NCBI RefSeq assembly: GCF_002077945.1
Contig: NZ_LVYD01000041.1
Span: 340,761-404,760 of the forward strand
Origin: Niastella vici
GTDB lineage: Bacteria > Bacteroidota > Bacteroidia > Chitinophagales > Chitinophagaceae
Reading direction: 5' to 3'
Length of the DNA stretch: 64,000 nucleotides
Part shown: in pieces, positions 45,378-54,753 of the stretch
How positions within the stretch are numbered: the first letter of the stretch is position 1
How the letters are laid out: the number at the start of each line of letters is the position of its first letter
Position numbers and translations under genes: made by a program
Notes under the pieces: model-generated
The model's input: the letters and a program-made list of their open reading frames with translations, nothing else
Database searches by the model: none
Told to the model about the DNA's origin: nothing

Positions 45378-48300
45378 TTATAATGACACTTTCAAACCAG
45401 CACCAACAGTTCGTGCATTGGGCACACTCTGCAGATCGAGCCCGCGGATATTCCCTGCCCCCTGGGTATTCACCTGTGGATCGAAGAAGGCATTGGGCGC
45501 CACAAAGAATACGTTGTTGGCGAATACGGCTATCCGGGCGCTATTGATCTTCAATTTTTCCATCAATGTTGCCGGCAGGTCATAGCCGATAGAAATATCC
45601 CGCATTCTGAAGGTAGTGGCATCGTACACGTTGAATTCACTTTGCAATCCACCCATTGTTTGCCAATAGGGCTGAGCCGGGATCTCGATGTTATTGGGTA
45701 AATATTTGCCGGCATTATTAGGATCGGGTATAACACCTGGTAAAATATGGGCTTTATCCCTGTCAACAGCTGTTTCCTTCAATGCACCACGCGATTTGTA
45801 AGCAGCTGCAGTAAATGATAACACCTCGCCGCCTTTGATGAAATCGAATGTGAAAGACAAGCTGAAACTTTTCACTTTCAGGTTATTGGTAAACCCCAAT
45901 TGATAATCGGGATTGGGATTAGACAGTACCTGGTTGGCTATGGTTGATTGGTATGTTCCGGTAACCGGGTTGATGATGCGCTGCCCATCGGGGCTCCTGG
46001 GTATGAGGCCACCAATGATAACGCCATAAGGTTGTCCTTCCTGAATGGTAGGAATAGAACCGGTAAATGCATTGCCGGGCACCGCAAAACTGGTAACACC
46101 GGGGAATATAGAAACGACCTTGTTCCTGATCTTTGTGAAATTACCGGAGATATCCCAACGAATGTTACGGGTAGATATAGCTGATACCGTAACCAACGCT
46201 TCCACGCCCTTGTTGGTCATTTTACCAACGTTTGCAGTAACGTTGCTGTACCCGGTAGAAGGTGCCAGCCCTACATCCACGATCTGGTCCTTACTTACCT
46301 CGTCAAAATAAGCCACATCGAGGGTGATGCGGTTTTTCCAGAACGCGGCATTCAAACCAATTTCATAGGAAGAGGTAAACTCCGGTGATAATTTTGTAGG
46401 TGGGATACGGGTGCTGGCCTGAAAACCGGCAATGGATCCCATGGGAAAAGTAATGTTGGCCACGTTATTTCCATAGGTAGTTACCCCATATACACCCTCC
46501 AGTTTATAGGGAGGCGCATCTCTGCCTACCTTGGCATAGCTGGCGCGTATTTTACCATAGTTCAGCACCTCCGATACAATGTTAAACGCATCGGTAAACA
46601 CCAGGCCGGCGCTTATGGATGGATAAAAATAGGTGTTCTTGCTTTTCGGTAAAGTAGAGGATTGATCGGCCCGGCCGGTCAACTCCAGGAACAAATAATT
46701 TTTATAGTCAAACGATGCCTGTGCATAGTAACCAACTATCCGTTGCAGGGTGGTGGTTTCAAGCGAACCATTGGCATAGGCAGTGGCATTGCTTACATTA
46801 TAGAAGAACGGAATGGTGAGGTTATCTCCCTGCAGTGTTACGTTTTGATTCATGCGCTGGTTGATGTTATTACCAACAATGCCGCTTACATTCAAACCTT
46901 TGATGATATCATTCTTTTTCATGCTGATAATGAGGTCGCCATTCACTTCGGTACGGGTGATTGGGTTATCGAGCACCTGACCGGCCGGTACGCGGCCCGA
47001 TCCTACAGCAAAGATCTGTTTACGCCGGTCTGTATAAGCATCTACACCCAACCGGTAGTTGATATTCATCCAGGAGGTAACATCATACCCAATATTGGCA
47101 ATACCGATAATCCGGTACAGATTGCTCTTTAAAGGATTTTCGTAAGCACCGAAGTAAGGATTTTCAATTCCGGTAACGCCATAGTTGTTGGTGCCATCGG
47201 GGTTTTTCCAGGTCTTATCCCTTTTATACTTCTGCAGGTCAATACTGCGGGGCATACCATGTAACACCCCCATTGAACTTTGCCCATTACCACCCAGGAT
47301 ACCATCCTGCAGGGTATTGGTAAAGGTAGCAGAGCCCCCCAGTTTTATTTTATCGCGCAATACCGTGTTGCCGCCAAACTTAACGGTAGCCCTTTTTACG
47401 CCGGTATTGGGCAAAATGCCCTTTTGATACAGGTAACCGGCAGAGAAAGTATAGTTCTGTTTGGCATCACCACCGTTAATAGAAAGGTTGTTGTCGGAAA
47501 GTATGCCGGTTTCAAAGAAATCCCTGATATTATTGGGATATGGGTTATAATCAACTGCCACACCACCTACCAGCAGCCCATTGGCAACTGTTGCAGTAGA
47601 TCCGAATTTCGGTCCCCAGGAGTTGGAGGTGCCGGGATTATATATCCCGTTTGACCCCTGGCCATATTCGTTTTGTACTTTAGGTAATCCCGTAGCCTTT
47701 TGAAAACTCTCATTAGTGTTTACTAAAATTTCTGCCCGGCCTTTTTGACTGCTTCCTTTTTTGGTAGTGATAATGATAGCGCCGGCTGCAGCCCGTGAAC
47801 CGTATAACACCGAAGCGGCTGGTCCTTTCAGGATGTTCACTGATTCAATATTGTTCATATCAAGGTCAAGGGCCCGGTTCGGAGGTTGGTTATCGCCCAG
47901 GGTACCGGTAGGACCTCCATTGGTGCGGTCAACATCATTGCTAATAGGGATCCCATCAATGATAAACAAAGGCTGGTTGCTTCCGGTAAAAGAAGAAATA
48001 CCACGAATATTGATATTTACAGAAGCGCCGGCGCCACCACTGGCATTGGTAATGTTTACACCGGCCACCTTACCCTGTAAGGCATTTACAACGTTCACCT
48101 GTCCGCGGTCGTTGAACTGATCGGCTTTTAAATTCTGGGTGGCATAGCCAAGAGAACGTTTATCACGGCTAATACCCAATGAAGTAACTACCACTTCCTG
48201 CAACATATTAAGCCGGGTTGAAAGCCTGACCAGGATCATGTTTTTATCTCCGATCGGGATCTCCTGTTCGGCCATGCCTACAGCTGAAATGGTAAGTACC

Positions 48301-48503
48301 TTTGAACTGGCTGGAATAGTGAGAGAATATGTACCGTCGTCTTTTGAAGTTGTTCCCAGGGAAGTGCCTTTTACCTGGATTGAAGCATTTGGAATGGGAT
48401 TTCCGCTTTCATCGGTAACCTTACCGGTAATGGTGCGGCCCTGCGCCAGCAGTTGCCCATATAGGAGCAACATGCCGCTTAGCAGCATTAGAATTTTTCT
48501 CAT
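45378..48503 (-). CDS. SusC/RagA-family TonB-linked outer-membrane transporter (unit 2)
   Basis: 1041-aa transporter. Signal peptide 1-20 (LLLYGQLLAQ), CarboxypepD-like domain ITGKVTDESGNPIPNASIQVKGTSLGT, TonB-box region LQEVVVTSLG, plug with ALQGKVAGVNITNASGG and VNILKGPAASVLYGSRAAAGAIIITTKKG, then the barrel ending ARTVGAGLKVSL. It heads a three-gene operon with the SusD-like and small lipoprotein genes. No clear TAnnTTTG box is seen upstream and no ECF sigma, anti-sigma or hybrid regulator is adjacent. Confidence 0.95.
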   Translation of the reverse strand: MRKILMLLSGMLLLYGQLLAQGRTITGKVTDESGNPIPNASIQVKGTSLGTTSKDDGTYSLTIPASSKVLTISAVGMAEQEIPIGDKNMILVRLSTRLNMLQEVVVTSLGISRDKRSLGYATQNLKADQFNDRGQVNVVNALQGKVAGVNITNASGGAGASVNINIRGISSFTGSNQPLFIIDGIPISNDVDRTNGGPTGTLGDNQPPNRALDLDMNNIESVNILKGPAASVLYGSRAAAGAIIITTKKGSSQKGRAEILVNTNESFQKATGLPKVQNEYGQGSNGIYNPGTSNSWGPKFGSTATVANGLLVGGVAVDYNPYPNNIRDFFETGILSDNNLSINGGDAKQNYTFSAGYLYQKGILPNTGVKRATVKFGGNTVLRDKIKLGGSATFTNTLQDGILGGNGQSSMGVLHGMPRSIDLQKYKRDKTWKNPDGTNNYGVTGIENPYFGAYENPLKSNLYRIIGIANIGYDVTSWMNINYRLGVDAYTDRRKQIFAVGSGRVPAGQVLDNPITRTEVNGDLIISMKKNDIIKGLNVSGIVGNNINQRMNQNVTLQGDNLTIPFFYNVSNATAYANGSLETTTLQRIVGYYAQASFDYKNYLFLELTGRADQSSTLPKSKNTYFYPSISAGLVFTDAFNIVSEVLNYGKIRASYAKVGRDAPPYKLEGVYGVTTYGNNVANITFPMGSIAGFQASTRIPPTKLSPEFTSSYEIGLNAAFWKNRITLDVAYFDEVSKDQIVDVGLAPSTGYSNVTANVGKMTNKGVEALVTVSAISTRNIRWDISGNFTKIRNKVVSIFPGVTSFAVPGNAFTGSIPTIQEGQPYGVIIGGLIPRSPDGQRIINPVTGTYQSTIANQVLSNPNPDYQLGFTNNLKVKSFSLSFTFDFIKGGEVLSFTAAAYKSRGALKETAVDRDKAHILPGVIPDPNNAGKYLPNNIEIPAQPYWQTMGGLQSEFNVYDATTFRMRDISIGYDLPATLMEKLKINSARIAVFANNVFFVAPNAFFDPQVNTQGAGNIRGLDLQSVPNARTVGAGLKVSL

Positions 48504-48896
48504 CTCGTATTAATTTTTGAGTGTTACTACTGTGACGTAGTTATATGTCTGATCCAGAGTATGGAAAAATGGATGGGATTAAACCAGGGTAGGATTTACT
48601 ATAGAGTAGGTGTTTAGCATTAGGCCATTAAAAACGATAGAATGCTGCTTTTAACCCGCAAATCCCTGGTCACATGATAAGTTATTGAACTGCTCCACCT
48701 TAAAAAACAGCGCCACGGCGTTACTGCCGTGGCGCTGTTTTTCTATTTGGACCCCGTTTGGGGAAAGGTGTAAACCCTGGTGAGCCAGCTCCTTTTGCCA
48801 AAACCGGAGCCGGTTATTTTTATAAGATCACGCCGGTAGCCGGCCAGGCTGTTGCGTCACCAAAACACAATAGCTTTATTTTTCAGCCACACGACA
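48504..48896. other. 393-bp spacer upstream of SusCD unit 2
   Basis: It holds the terminator at 48702-48742. A 63-codon plus-strand frame at 48758-48949 is not convincing. No promoter box was recognised for the SusC gene. Confidence 0.5.
48702..48742. terminator. Strong bidirectional hairpin terminator
   Basis: AAAAACAGCGCCACGGC / GCCGTGGCGCTGTTTTT with a short loop. On the minus strand it ends the MMPL exporter transcript, though 150 bases after that gene's stop. Confidence 0.85.
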
Positions 48897-51248
48897 TCAC
48901 TTTTTTATCAGCGTCAATAACAGCGCAGGTAAAAAGATCAGGTTGGTGAGTGTTGCCAGCACGAGCGTAAGCGAAGTGAGCCATCCTAACGCCTGGGTGC
49001 CACCGAAGCCGCTGAAGCAGAAGATCACAAACCCGGCGATGAGGACCAGAGAAGTATAAATTATACTAATCCCTGTTTTGTGTATGGTATCGATCACCAG
49101 CTCGTGTGAAGTTTTTTTGCTGTTGATAGAAAGCTCCTGTTTGTAATTCACAAGGAACCTGATGGTTATATCGATAGCGATCCCCAGGGCCACAGAGAAC
49201 ACCAGCACGGTAGAAGGTTTGATGGCAATGCCCACCCAGCCCATAACACCAGCCGTAATAATAAGCGGAATGATATTCGGGATCAGGGAACATATCAGGA
49301 TCTTAAACGATCTGAACAGGTACAGCATACAAAGGGCTATAAGCAGGAAGGCCCACATAATACTTTCCTTCAACCCATTTATGATAAACGCACTGCCTTC
49401 GAGGAAGGTAATACTGGTGCCGGTAAATTCAACATGGTATTTGGAAGTATCGAACAACTGGCGGCTGCGGTTTTCAATGGTGCCAATAAGCTCGGGTAAC
49501 CGTTTGCTGCCCACATCGGCCATACTAACGCTTATACGCGCCTGCCGCCGGTTGCTATCCATAAAGGAGGCCACCACCCGGTTAAAATTGTTTTGTTTGT
49601 TGCTGCTATCGGTTGATCCTTTTGAAGAAAGATATTGCGACAGGAAGATGAGATCGCTTTCAGTGGGTGCTTTGTAATTACTGCTATCGCCGTTGTAATA
49701 AGCCTGGCGGGCAAATTTCAATCCTTCTACTATCGACAGCGGCCGGGCCATTTCGGGCTGGGCAGTAATAAACTGCGATAAAGAATCGATGCGGGCGAAA
49801 GTTTGTACCGGGTTTCGCCGCAATCCCTGTTTCTGTTTGGTATCAACGACAATCTCCAGCGGCATTACCCCCTTGAAGTGATGCTCAAAAAATTTCAGGT
49901 CTTTGTAGATCTTATCAGTTTTTGGCAGGTCATCAACTATAAAACCAACCGATTTTAACCTGGTCATGCCCCATACTGATGCCAGCAACATTACAGCAGT
50001 TACGCCATAAATAAGTTTTTGATGATGCAACGACCAGCGTTCGAGGTTATCGAGAATGGCCAGCAGCCATTTGTTCTCGAGATACCGCATATGTCTTTTC
50101 TTGGGGTCGGGTAAAAAACTCAACACCGCCGGAATGAACATGATGGAGATAAAGAACAGGGCCATGATGTTAATACCCGCCACGATCCCAAACTCTTTCA
50201 ACACAGCGCTTTTTGTTAACCCGAATACCGCAAACCCGATGGCGGCCGCAATATTACAGAACAGGGTAACAACGCCCATACGGCTGATCATAGCTGTTAA
50301 GGCAATCCGCTTTCTGCTGCTTTCTGTAAATACTTCACCAGAGATATCGTTATATGCCGTATGGTATTTATTGAGGAAGTAAATACAGTTGGGAATACCG
50401 ATCACCACGATCAACGGTGGTATTACACCGGTAAGCAGGGTAATTTTATACCCCATCCATTCTATGGTTCCCATACACCATATTACGCCAATGATCACAA
50501 CGGCCAGTGAAATGGCGGTAGCGCTGAAGCTGCGGAAGAAGATCAACAGGATAACGGCCGATAAGATAATTGATCCAAGCAGGAACCATTGCATTTCAGA
50601 AGCCACCTTGGTAGCCAGGTTGGTGCGTATCAATGGCAATCCGCTGTAATGCATTTCAATATTGTGTTTACTGCCAAATGCATCGGCAATAGCAACAATA
50701 TCGGCCACTACTTTATTTCTGCGTTTTGAGTTTAATACATCCTTATTAATTCGTATACCCATCATATACGTATGGGTAACCGGGTTGTACATCAATCCCT
50801 GGTAAAAAGGCAAACTGAAGAACACAGCCGCCATACTATCCAGCTCGGGTTGCGCCAATGGCCGGCTGGCAAAAACCGGAACGGCATTCAATTTCTCATT
50901 GGTGGTATCTTTTACCAGGTTGGTAGCGGCGGGAACGCTCAATACATCTTCAACAGCTGGAACTTTCTTTATATCTTTAGCCAGTGCGGCATAATCATTA
51001 AAGACCGGCGCCTGAAACAACTGATCGGTTTGAATGCCTATGGCCATCAGGTTCCCATCTTCACCAAACTGGCTGCGAAAAGCCTGGTAAGCCTGGTACT
51101 TGGGATTATCGGTTGGAATTGCTCTGGCGAACTCATAGCTCATTTGAACTTTGGAAGCATGATACCCCATTAAACCGGTTAGGGCCAGTAAGAGTATCAA
51201 AAGTATCCAGCGTGATCGTAAAATGAACCGGGCGATTTTTTCCCACAT
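48897..51248 (-). CDS. MMPL/RND-superfamily exporter
   Basis: 783-aa inner-membrane protein with the two-fold RND layout: helix 1 at about residues 11-29 (SRWILLILLLALTGLMGY), a periplasmic domain to about 215, five helices 220-375, helix near 415-430, second periplasmic domain to about 630, and a final five-helix bundle to 780. Blocks such as GVIPPLIVVIGIPNCIYFLNKYH and ALGIAIDITIRFLVNYK are the conserved fourth/tenth-helix regions with acidic residues for proton coupling. The substrate (lipid, hopanoid or other hydrophobic molecule) is unknown. Divergent from porZ. Confidence 0.87.
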   Translation of the reverse strand: MWEKIARFILRSRWILLILLLALTGLMGYHASKVQMSYEFARAIPTDNPKYQAYQAFRSQFGEDGNLMAIGIQTDQLFQAPVFNDYAALAKDIKKVPAVEDVLSVPAATNLVKDTTNEKLNAVPVFASRPLAQPELDSMAAVFFSLPFYQGLMYNPVTHTYMMGIRINKDVLNSKRRNKVVADIVAIADAFGSKHNIEMHYSGLPLIRTNLATKVASEMQWFLLGSIILSAVILLIFFRSFSATAISLAVVIIGVIWCMGTIEWMGYKITLLTGVIPPLIVVIGIPNCIYFLNKYHTAYNDISGEVFTESSRKRIALTAMISRMGVVTLFCNIAAAIGFAVFGLTKSAVLKEFGIVAGINIMALFFISIMFIPAVLSFLPDPKKRHMRYLENKWLLAILDNLERWSLHHQKLIYGVTAVMLLASVWGMTRLKSVGFIVDDLPKTDKIYKDLKFFEHHFKGVMPLEIVVDTKQKQGLRRNPVQTFARIDSLSQFITAQPEMARPLSIVEGLKFARQAYYNGDSSNYKAPTESDLIFLSQYLSSKGSTDSSNKQNNFNRVVASFMDSNRRQARISVSMADVGSKRLPELIGTIENRSRQLFDTSKYHVEFTGTSITFLEGSAFIINGLKESIMWAFLLIALCMLYLFRSFKILICSLIPNIIPLIITAGVMGWVGIAIKPSTVLVFSVALGIAIDITIRFLVNYKQELSINSKKTSHELVIDTIHKTGISIIYTSLVLIAGFVIFCFSGFGGTQALGWLTSLTLVLATLTNLIFLPALLLTLIKK

Positions 51249-51581
51249 AAGATATATCGAATATTAAATCTCAGTAATAGGAAGCAAAGAAACTCAATTT
51301 AACAGGATTACAGAAGTTTATTTGCCGCCATTAAAAGTCCCTGATGAACTTTTAATGCCAATGAATTAAGAAATTAATTTTTTATAATATCACAACTTTA
51401 ATTCAGCTCATTAGTACGTTTTTTGCTTATGGTTTAGTATCGGGAAGCTCATTTTTATTAATGAAGATCACTTCCCTGCTGCCTGTTTATTCACTCCCTT
51501 CTGTTATCATTAGCTTACTGCGATTTTGGCCCGCAGGTTGTATATTACCAATTCAACCACATATAATTACCTTTGAAAACT
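51249..51581. other. 333-bp divergent spacer with a 10-bp-stem palindrome
   Basis: CATTAAAAGT / ACTTTTAATG (51329-51357) with a nine-base loop lies between the MMPL and porZ genes, in a position suited to an operator. The porZ -7 box is at the right end. Confidence 0.5.
51568..51575 (+). promoter_or_regulatory. -7 promoter box for porZ, directly before the start codon
   Basis: TACCTTTG ends six bases before the ATG at 51582. It overlaps and thus excludes an in-frame TTG at 51573 as start, and implies a leaderless transcript. Confidence 0.5.
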
Positions 51582-53882
51582 ATGCTTCAACGGATACTGG
51601 CCTTTTATTGCGTGGCGCTCACCTTTCCGTTCGTTTCCCGGGCACAATTACAGCCTATAGGTCAATGGCGCGATCACCTGCCTTATCAACAGGTAACCAG
51701 TGTTGCGTACACCACCGACAAAGTTTGGGCCGCTACACCTTACAGTCTGTTTTCAGTAGACGCTACCGACAACAGCATTGAACGCTGGAGCAGGACGAAC
51801 GGACTATCCGAAACCGGCATCAGCGCTATTGGCGCCGAACCAACCGGCAACCGCATACTAATCGCCTACAACAACAGCAATATTGATGTATTGGTTGATG
51901 ACAGGGTCATTAATATTAATTCCTTAAAAAACGCCTCCCTTTCCGACGACAAAAGCGTAAAGGCTGTTTTTCTTTACCAGCAGCTGGCGTACCTGGCTAC
52001 AGGTTTTGGCATTGTAGCCATCAACCTCGATAAATACGAAATAAAAGATACGTACATCATTGGCGCCGGTGGCACCCGCATTGCCGTGAAAGCCGTTACA
52101 AGCGACGGAACTTCTTTGTATGCCGCTACCGCAGAAGGTATAAAAAAAGCATCCCTGACCGCTGTGAACCTGGCCGACTTTCGTAACTGGCAATTAATAT
52201 CAGGTACCAATGGTTTACCGGCAGGCACTATTCAATCGCTGGCATCGGTTCAAAACAATGTGCTGGCGGTGAAAAATGATTCGCTTTGGCTGCAATCGGG
52301 CACCAACTGGAGTTTGTTGTATCGCGATGGATGGAATATAAAAAATTGTACGGTATCGGGTAACAGGATCATGCTGAGCGAAACCAGCAATAATACCGGC
52401 CGTGTTGTGGTGCTTACTGCCACCGGATCATTTGAAAGAACTATCCAGGATGCGCAACTTACCCGCTCACCGCAGCAGGCGGTTTATTTTCAAAACAATT
52501 GCTACATCGCCGATACATTGGCCGGTTTGATAGCTTTTAGCGGAACATCGTTCAACCGCCTGGTACCCGATGCGCCCGCTTCAATTGCTACCGGCGCCAT
52601 GCAGGTTGTACATAACACCTTGTGGGCAGCAGCAGGCAGCGTTAATGCCAACTGGGAACCGGTGAATAATAAAAATGGATTGTTCCGGTTAAGCGATAAC
52701 AACTGGAATTCTTTTAATAGCAGCCGTCTTTCTATATTAGATACACTGTCAGATGTGATTACCCTTGCCATTGAGCCTGCCAACGAAAGTGTATGGGCCG
52801 GCTCCTTTGGCGGTGGGCTTGCCAACATAAAAAATGACAACACCATTACCATTCTCAAACAGAATTCGGTTATTCAACCCGCTTATTTTAACCGCACAAG
52901 CTATCGCGTGAGTGGTCTTGCTTTTGATGCGGATAATAATTTATGGGTTGCCAATTATGGAGGAGAGAACCCGGTGCTTGTGAAAAAAGCTGATGGAACC
53001 TGGCGTACTTTTATCATTCCCTATGCCCTGATTGAACAAGCCGTATCGCAAATTGTAATAGATGATAACAATCAGAAGTGGATCGTGTTGCCTAAAAACA
53101 ATGGACTGGTATGTTTCAATCATGGTCAATCGATCGATAACCCGGGCGATGACCAATGGAAATTATACCGCAGCGGAATAGGGAACGGCAACCTGCCCTC
53201 GACTGATGTTCGGTGTATTGCAAAAGATAAAAACAATTTTATTTGGGTAGGAACCGCCAAAGGCATTGGCGTAATTCAATGCCCGCAACAGGTTTTTACC
53301 AGTACCGGATGTGAAGCTGTGTTACCCATTGTACAGCAGGATAATTTTGCCGGTTATTTATTTAGTGATGAACAGGTGCAGGCCATTGCTGTAGACGGCG
53401 CCGATCGCAAATGGGTAGCAACCCAGAATGGCGTGTGGCTCATAAGCCCCGATGCCGAAAAAACTATTTATCGATTTACAGAAACTAACAGTGGGTTGTT
53501 GAGCAATGATGTAAAACAAATAGCAATTGACGGTATAACCGGAGAAGTGTTCTTTGCAACAGCTAAGGGCATCTGTTCTTTTCGCAGTACTGCAACCGAA
53601 ACAACAGAAACCAATAGTGGTGTACTGGTTTTTCCGAACCCGGTTCCCCCCGGCTATTCCGGCACCATTGCCATAAGGGGAGTTGCCGAAAACGCGATCG
53701 TAAAGATCACCGAACTGAATGGCCGGCTGGTATATCAAACAAAAGCACTGGGCAGTCAGGCCGTATGGAATGGCAGGGATTATAAAGGCCGCCTCATTTC
53801 ATCGGGTATTTACCTGGTGCTCACCAGCGATGAAACCCATCAGCAAAAACTGGTAACTAAAATCGTATTTATCCAAAAATGA
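51582..53882 (+). CDS. porZ: PorZ-like type IX secretion protein (two beta-propellers with C-terminal sorting domain)
   Basis: 766-aa surface protein. Signal peptide residues 1-21 (FVSRAQ). The mature start LQPIGQWRDHLPYQQVTSVAYTTDKVWAATPYSLFSVD matches the PorZ N-terminal propeller; repeated blades of the kind KNNFIWVGTAKGIGVIQ and DRKWVATQNGVWLI form a second two-component-regulator-type propeller. The last ~85 residues (VFPNPVPPGYSGTI to SGIYLVL and VTKIVFIQK) are a type A CTD. In Porphyromonas gingivalis PorZ delivers anionic LPS to the sortase PorU; the same role here is inference from family and length. Its TGA overlaps the recO ATG. Confidence 0.82.
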   Translation: MLQRILAFYCVALTFPFVSRAQLQPIGQWRDHLPYQQVTSVAYTTDKVWAATPYSLFSVDATDNSIERWSRTNGLSETGISAIGAEPTGNRILIAYNNSNIDVLVDDRVININSLKNASLSDDKSVKAVFLYQQLAYLATGFGIVAINLDKYEIKDTYIIGAGGTRIAVKAVTSDGTSLYAATAEGIKKASLTAVNLADFRNWQLISGTNGLPAGTIQSLASVQNNVLAVKNDSLWLQSGTNWSLLYRDGWNIKNCTVSGNRIMLSETSNNTGRVVVLTATGSFERTIQDAQLTRSPQQAVYFQNNCYIADTLAGLIAFSGTSFNRLVPDAPASIATGAMQVVHNTLWAAAGSVNANWEPVNNKNGLFRLSDNNWNSFNSSRLSILDTLSDVITLAIEPANESVWAGSFGGGLANIKNDNTITILKQNSVIQPAYFNRTSYRVSGLAFDADNNLWVANYGGENPVLVKKADGTWRTFIIPYALIEQAVSQIVIDDNNQKWIVLPKNNGLVCFNHGQSIDNPGDDQWKLYRSGIGNGNLPSTDVRCIAKDKNNFIWVGTAKGIGVIQCPQQVFTSTGCEAVLPIVQQDNFAGYLFSDEQVQAIAVDGADRKWVATQNGVWLISPDAEKTIYRFTETNSGLLSNDVKQIAIDGITGEVFFATAKGICSFRSTATETTETNSGVLVFPNPVPPGYSGTIAIRGVAENAIVKITELNGRLVYQTKALGSQAVWNGRDYKGRLISSGIYLVLTSDETHQQKLVTKIVFIQK

Positions 53883-54619
53883 CGCTCCATAACACCAAAG
53901 GCATTGTATTACGGACCGTAAAATATGGCGAAACCAGTGTGATCGTCACTATTTTCACGGAGCTGTTCGGTATACAATCGTACATAGTGAATGGAGTAAG
54001 GACCTCCTCAAAAAAAGGCAGCGGTAAAGCCAACCTGTTTCAGCCGGGCGCCATACTCGACCTCACCGCCTATCATAACGAGTTACATCACCTGCAACGC
54101 CTGCGCGAGTTCAAATGGAGCTACCTGTACCAGTATATATTTTTTGACGTGCTAAAAAATTCCGTGGCCCTGTTCATGGTAGAACTGCTGTCAAAAACAT
54201 TGAAACAACCCGAATCGAATCCCGAGCTGTTCTATTTTGCAGAAGATGCTTTTACGCATCTTGATAAAGCCGATGAACAGGTAGTGGGAAATTTTCCGTT
54301 GTACTTTGCCTTGCACCTCGCTTCGTTTTTTGGTTTCCGCGTTAGCGACCAGTATACTGAACAAACAGCTTACCTCGACCTGCAGGAAGGGGAATTTGTG
54401 CATGAGCATCCGGTTCATCCCCACTTCTTATCGTACCCGTACAGTTATATTACTTCACAATTATTGAAAGTAATGCAGCCGCATGAGCTCACGCAAATAA
54501 AGCTGAACCAGGACACCCGGCGCATTTTATTACAGGCCTATCAGGCCTATTATGCATTGCACATCCAGGATTTTGGGATCATGAAAACGTTACCTGTTTT
54601 ACAAGAGGTATTAGGTTAG
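53879..54619 (+). CDS. recO: DNA repair protein RecO
   Basis: 246-aa RecO, which works with RecR to load RecA at gaps. The N-terminal OB fold reads TKGIVLRTVKYGETSVIVTIFTELFGIQSYIVNGVRTS, followed by FQPGAILDLTAYH and the helical domain. The zinc-finger cysteines of many RecO proteins are absent, as is common in this phylum. Its ATG overlaps the porZ stop by four bases (ATGA), so translation is coupled. Confidence 0.92.
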   Translation: MTLHNTKGIVLRTVKYGETSVIVTIFTELFGIQSYIVNGVRTSSKKGSGKANLFQPGAILDLTAYHNELHHLQRLREFKWSYLYQYIFFDVLKNSVALFMVELLSKTLKQPESNPELFYFAEDAFTHLDKADEQVVGNFPLYFALHLASFFGFRVSDQYTEQTAYLDLQEGEFVHEHPVHPHFLSYPYSYITSQLLKVMQPHELTQIKLNQDTRRILLQAYQAYYALHIQDFGIMKTLPVLQEVLG

Positions 54620-54671
54620 AACAGTTGCATTTAGTTGATTTTGGAGTTACGTGTATGTAGTAATCTGTTCC

Positions 54672-54744
54672 AGGTTACAAGTTGCAGGTTCCAGGGAGAA
54701 AACATTTTAACAAGCCCTGCAACCTGCAACTTGAACCTTGTAAC
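54672..54744. repeat. Family D palindromic repeat (GTTGCAGGTT words)
   Basis: Left arm CAGGTTACAAGTTGCAGGTT (54672 onward) and right arm AACCTGCAACTTG ... CTTGTAAC (54715-54744). It lies between convergent recO and the amidohydrolase and probably ends both transcripts. Confidence 0.75.
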
Positions 54745-54753
54745 AGCCCCTTC

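Noticed and set aside
48758..48949. 63-codon plus-strand gene
   Set aside because: It lies between a terminator and the end of the MMPL gene and overlaps the latter, without any motif.
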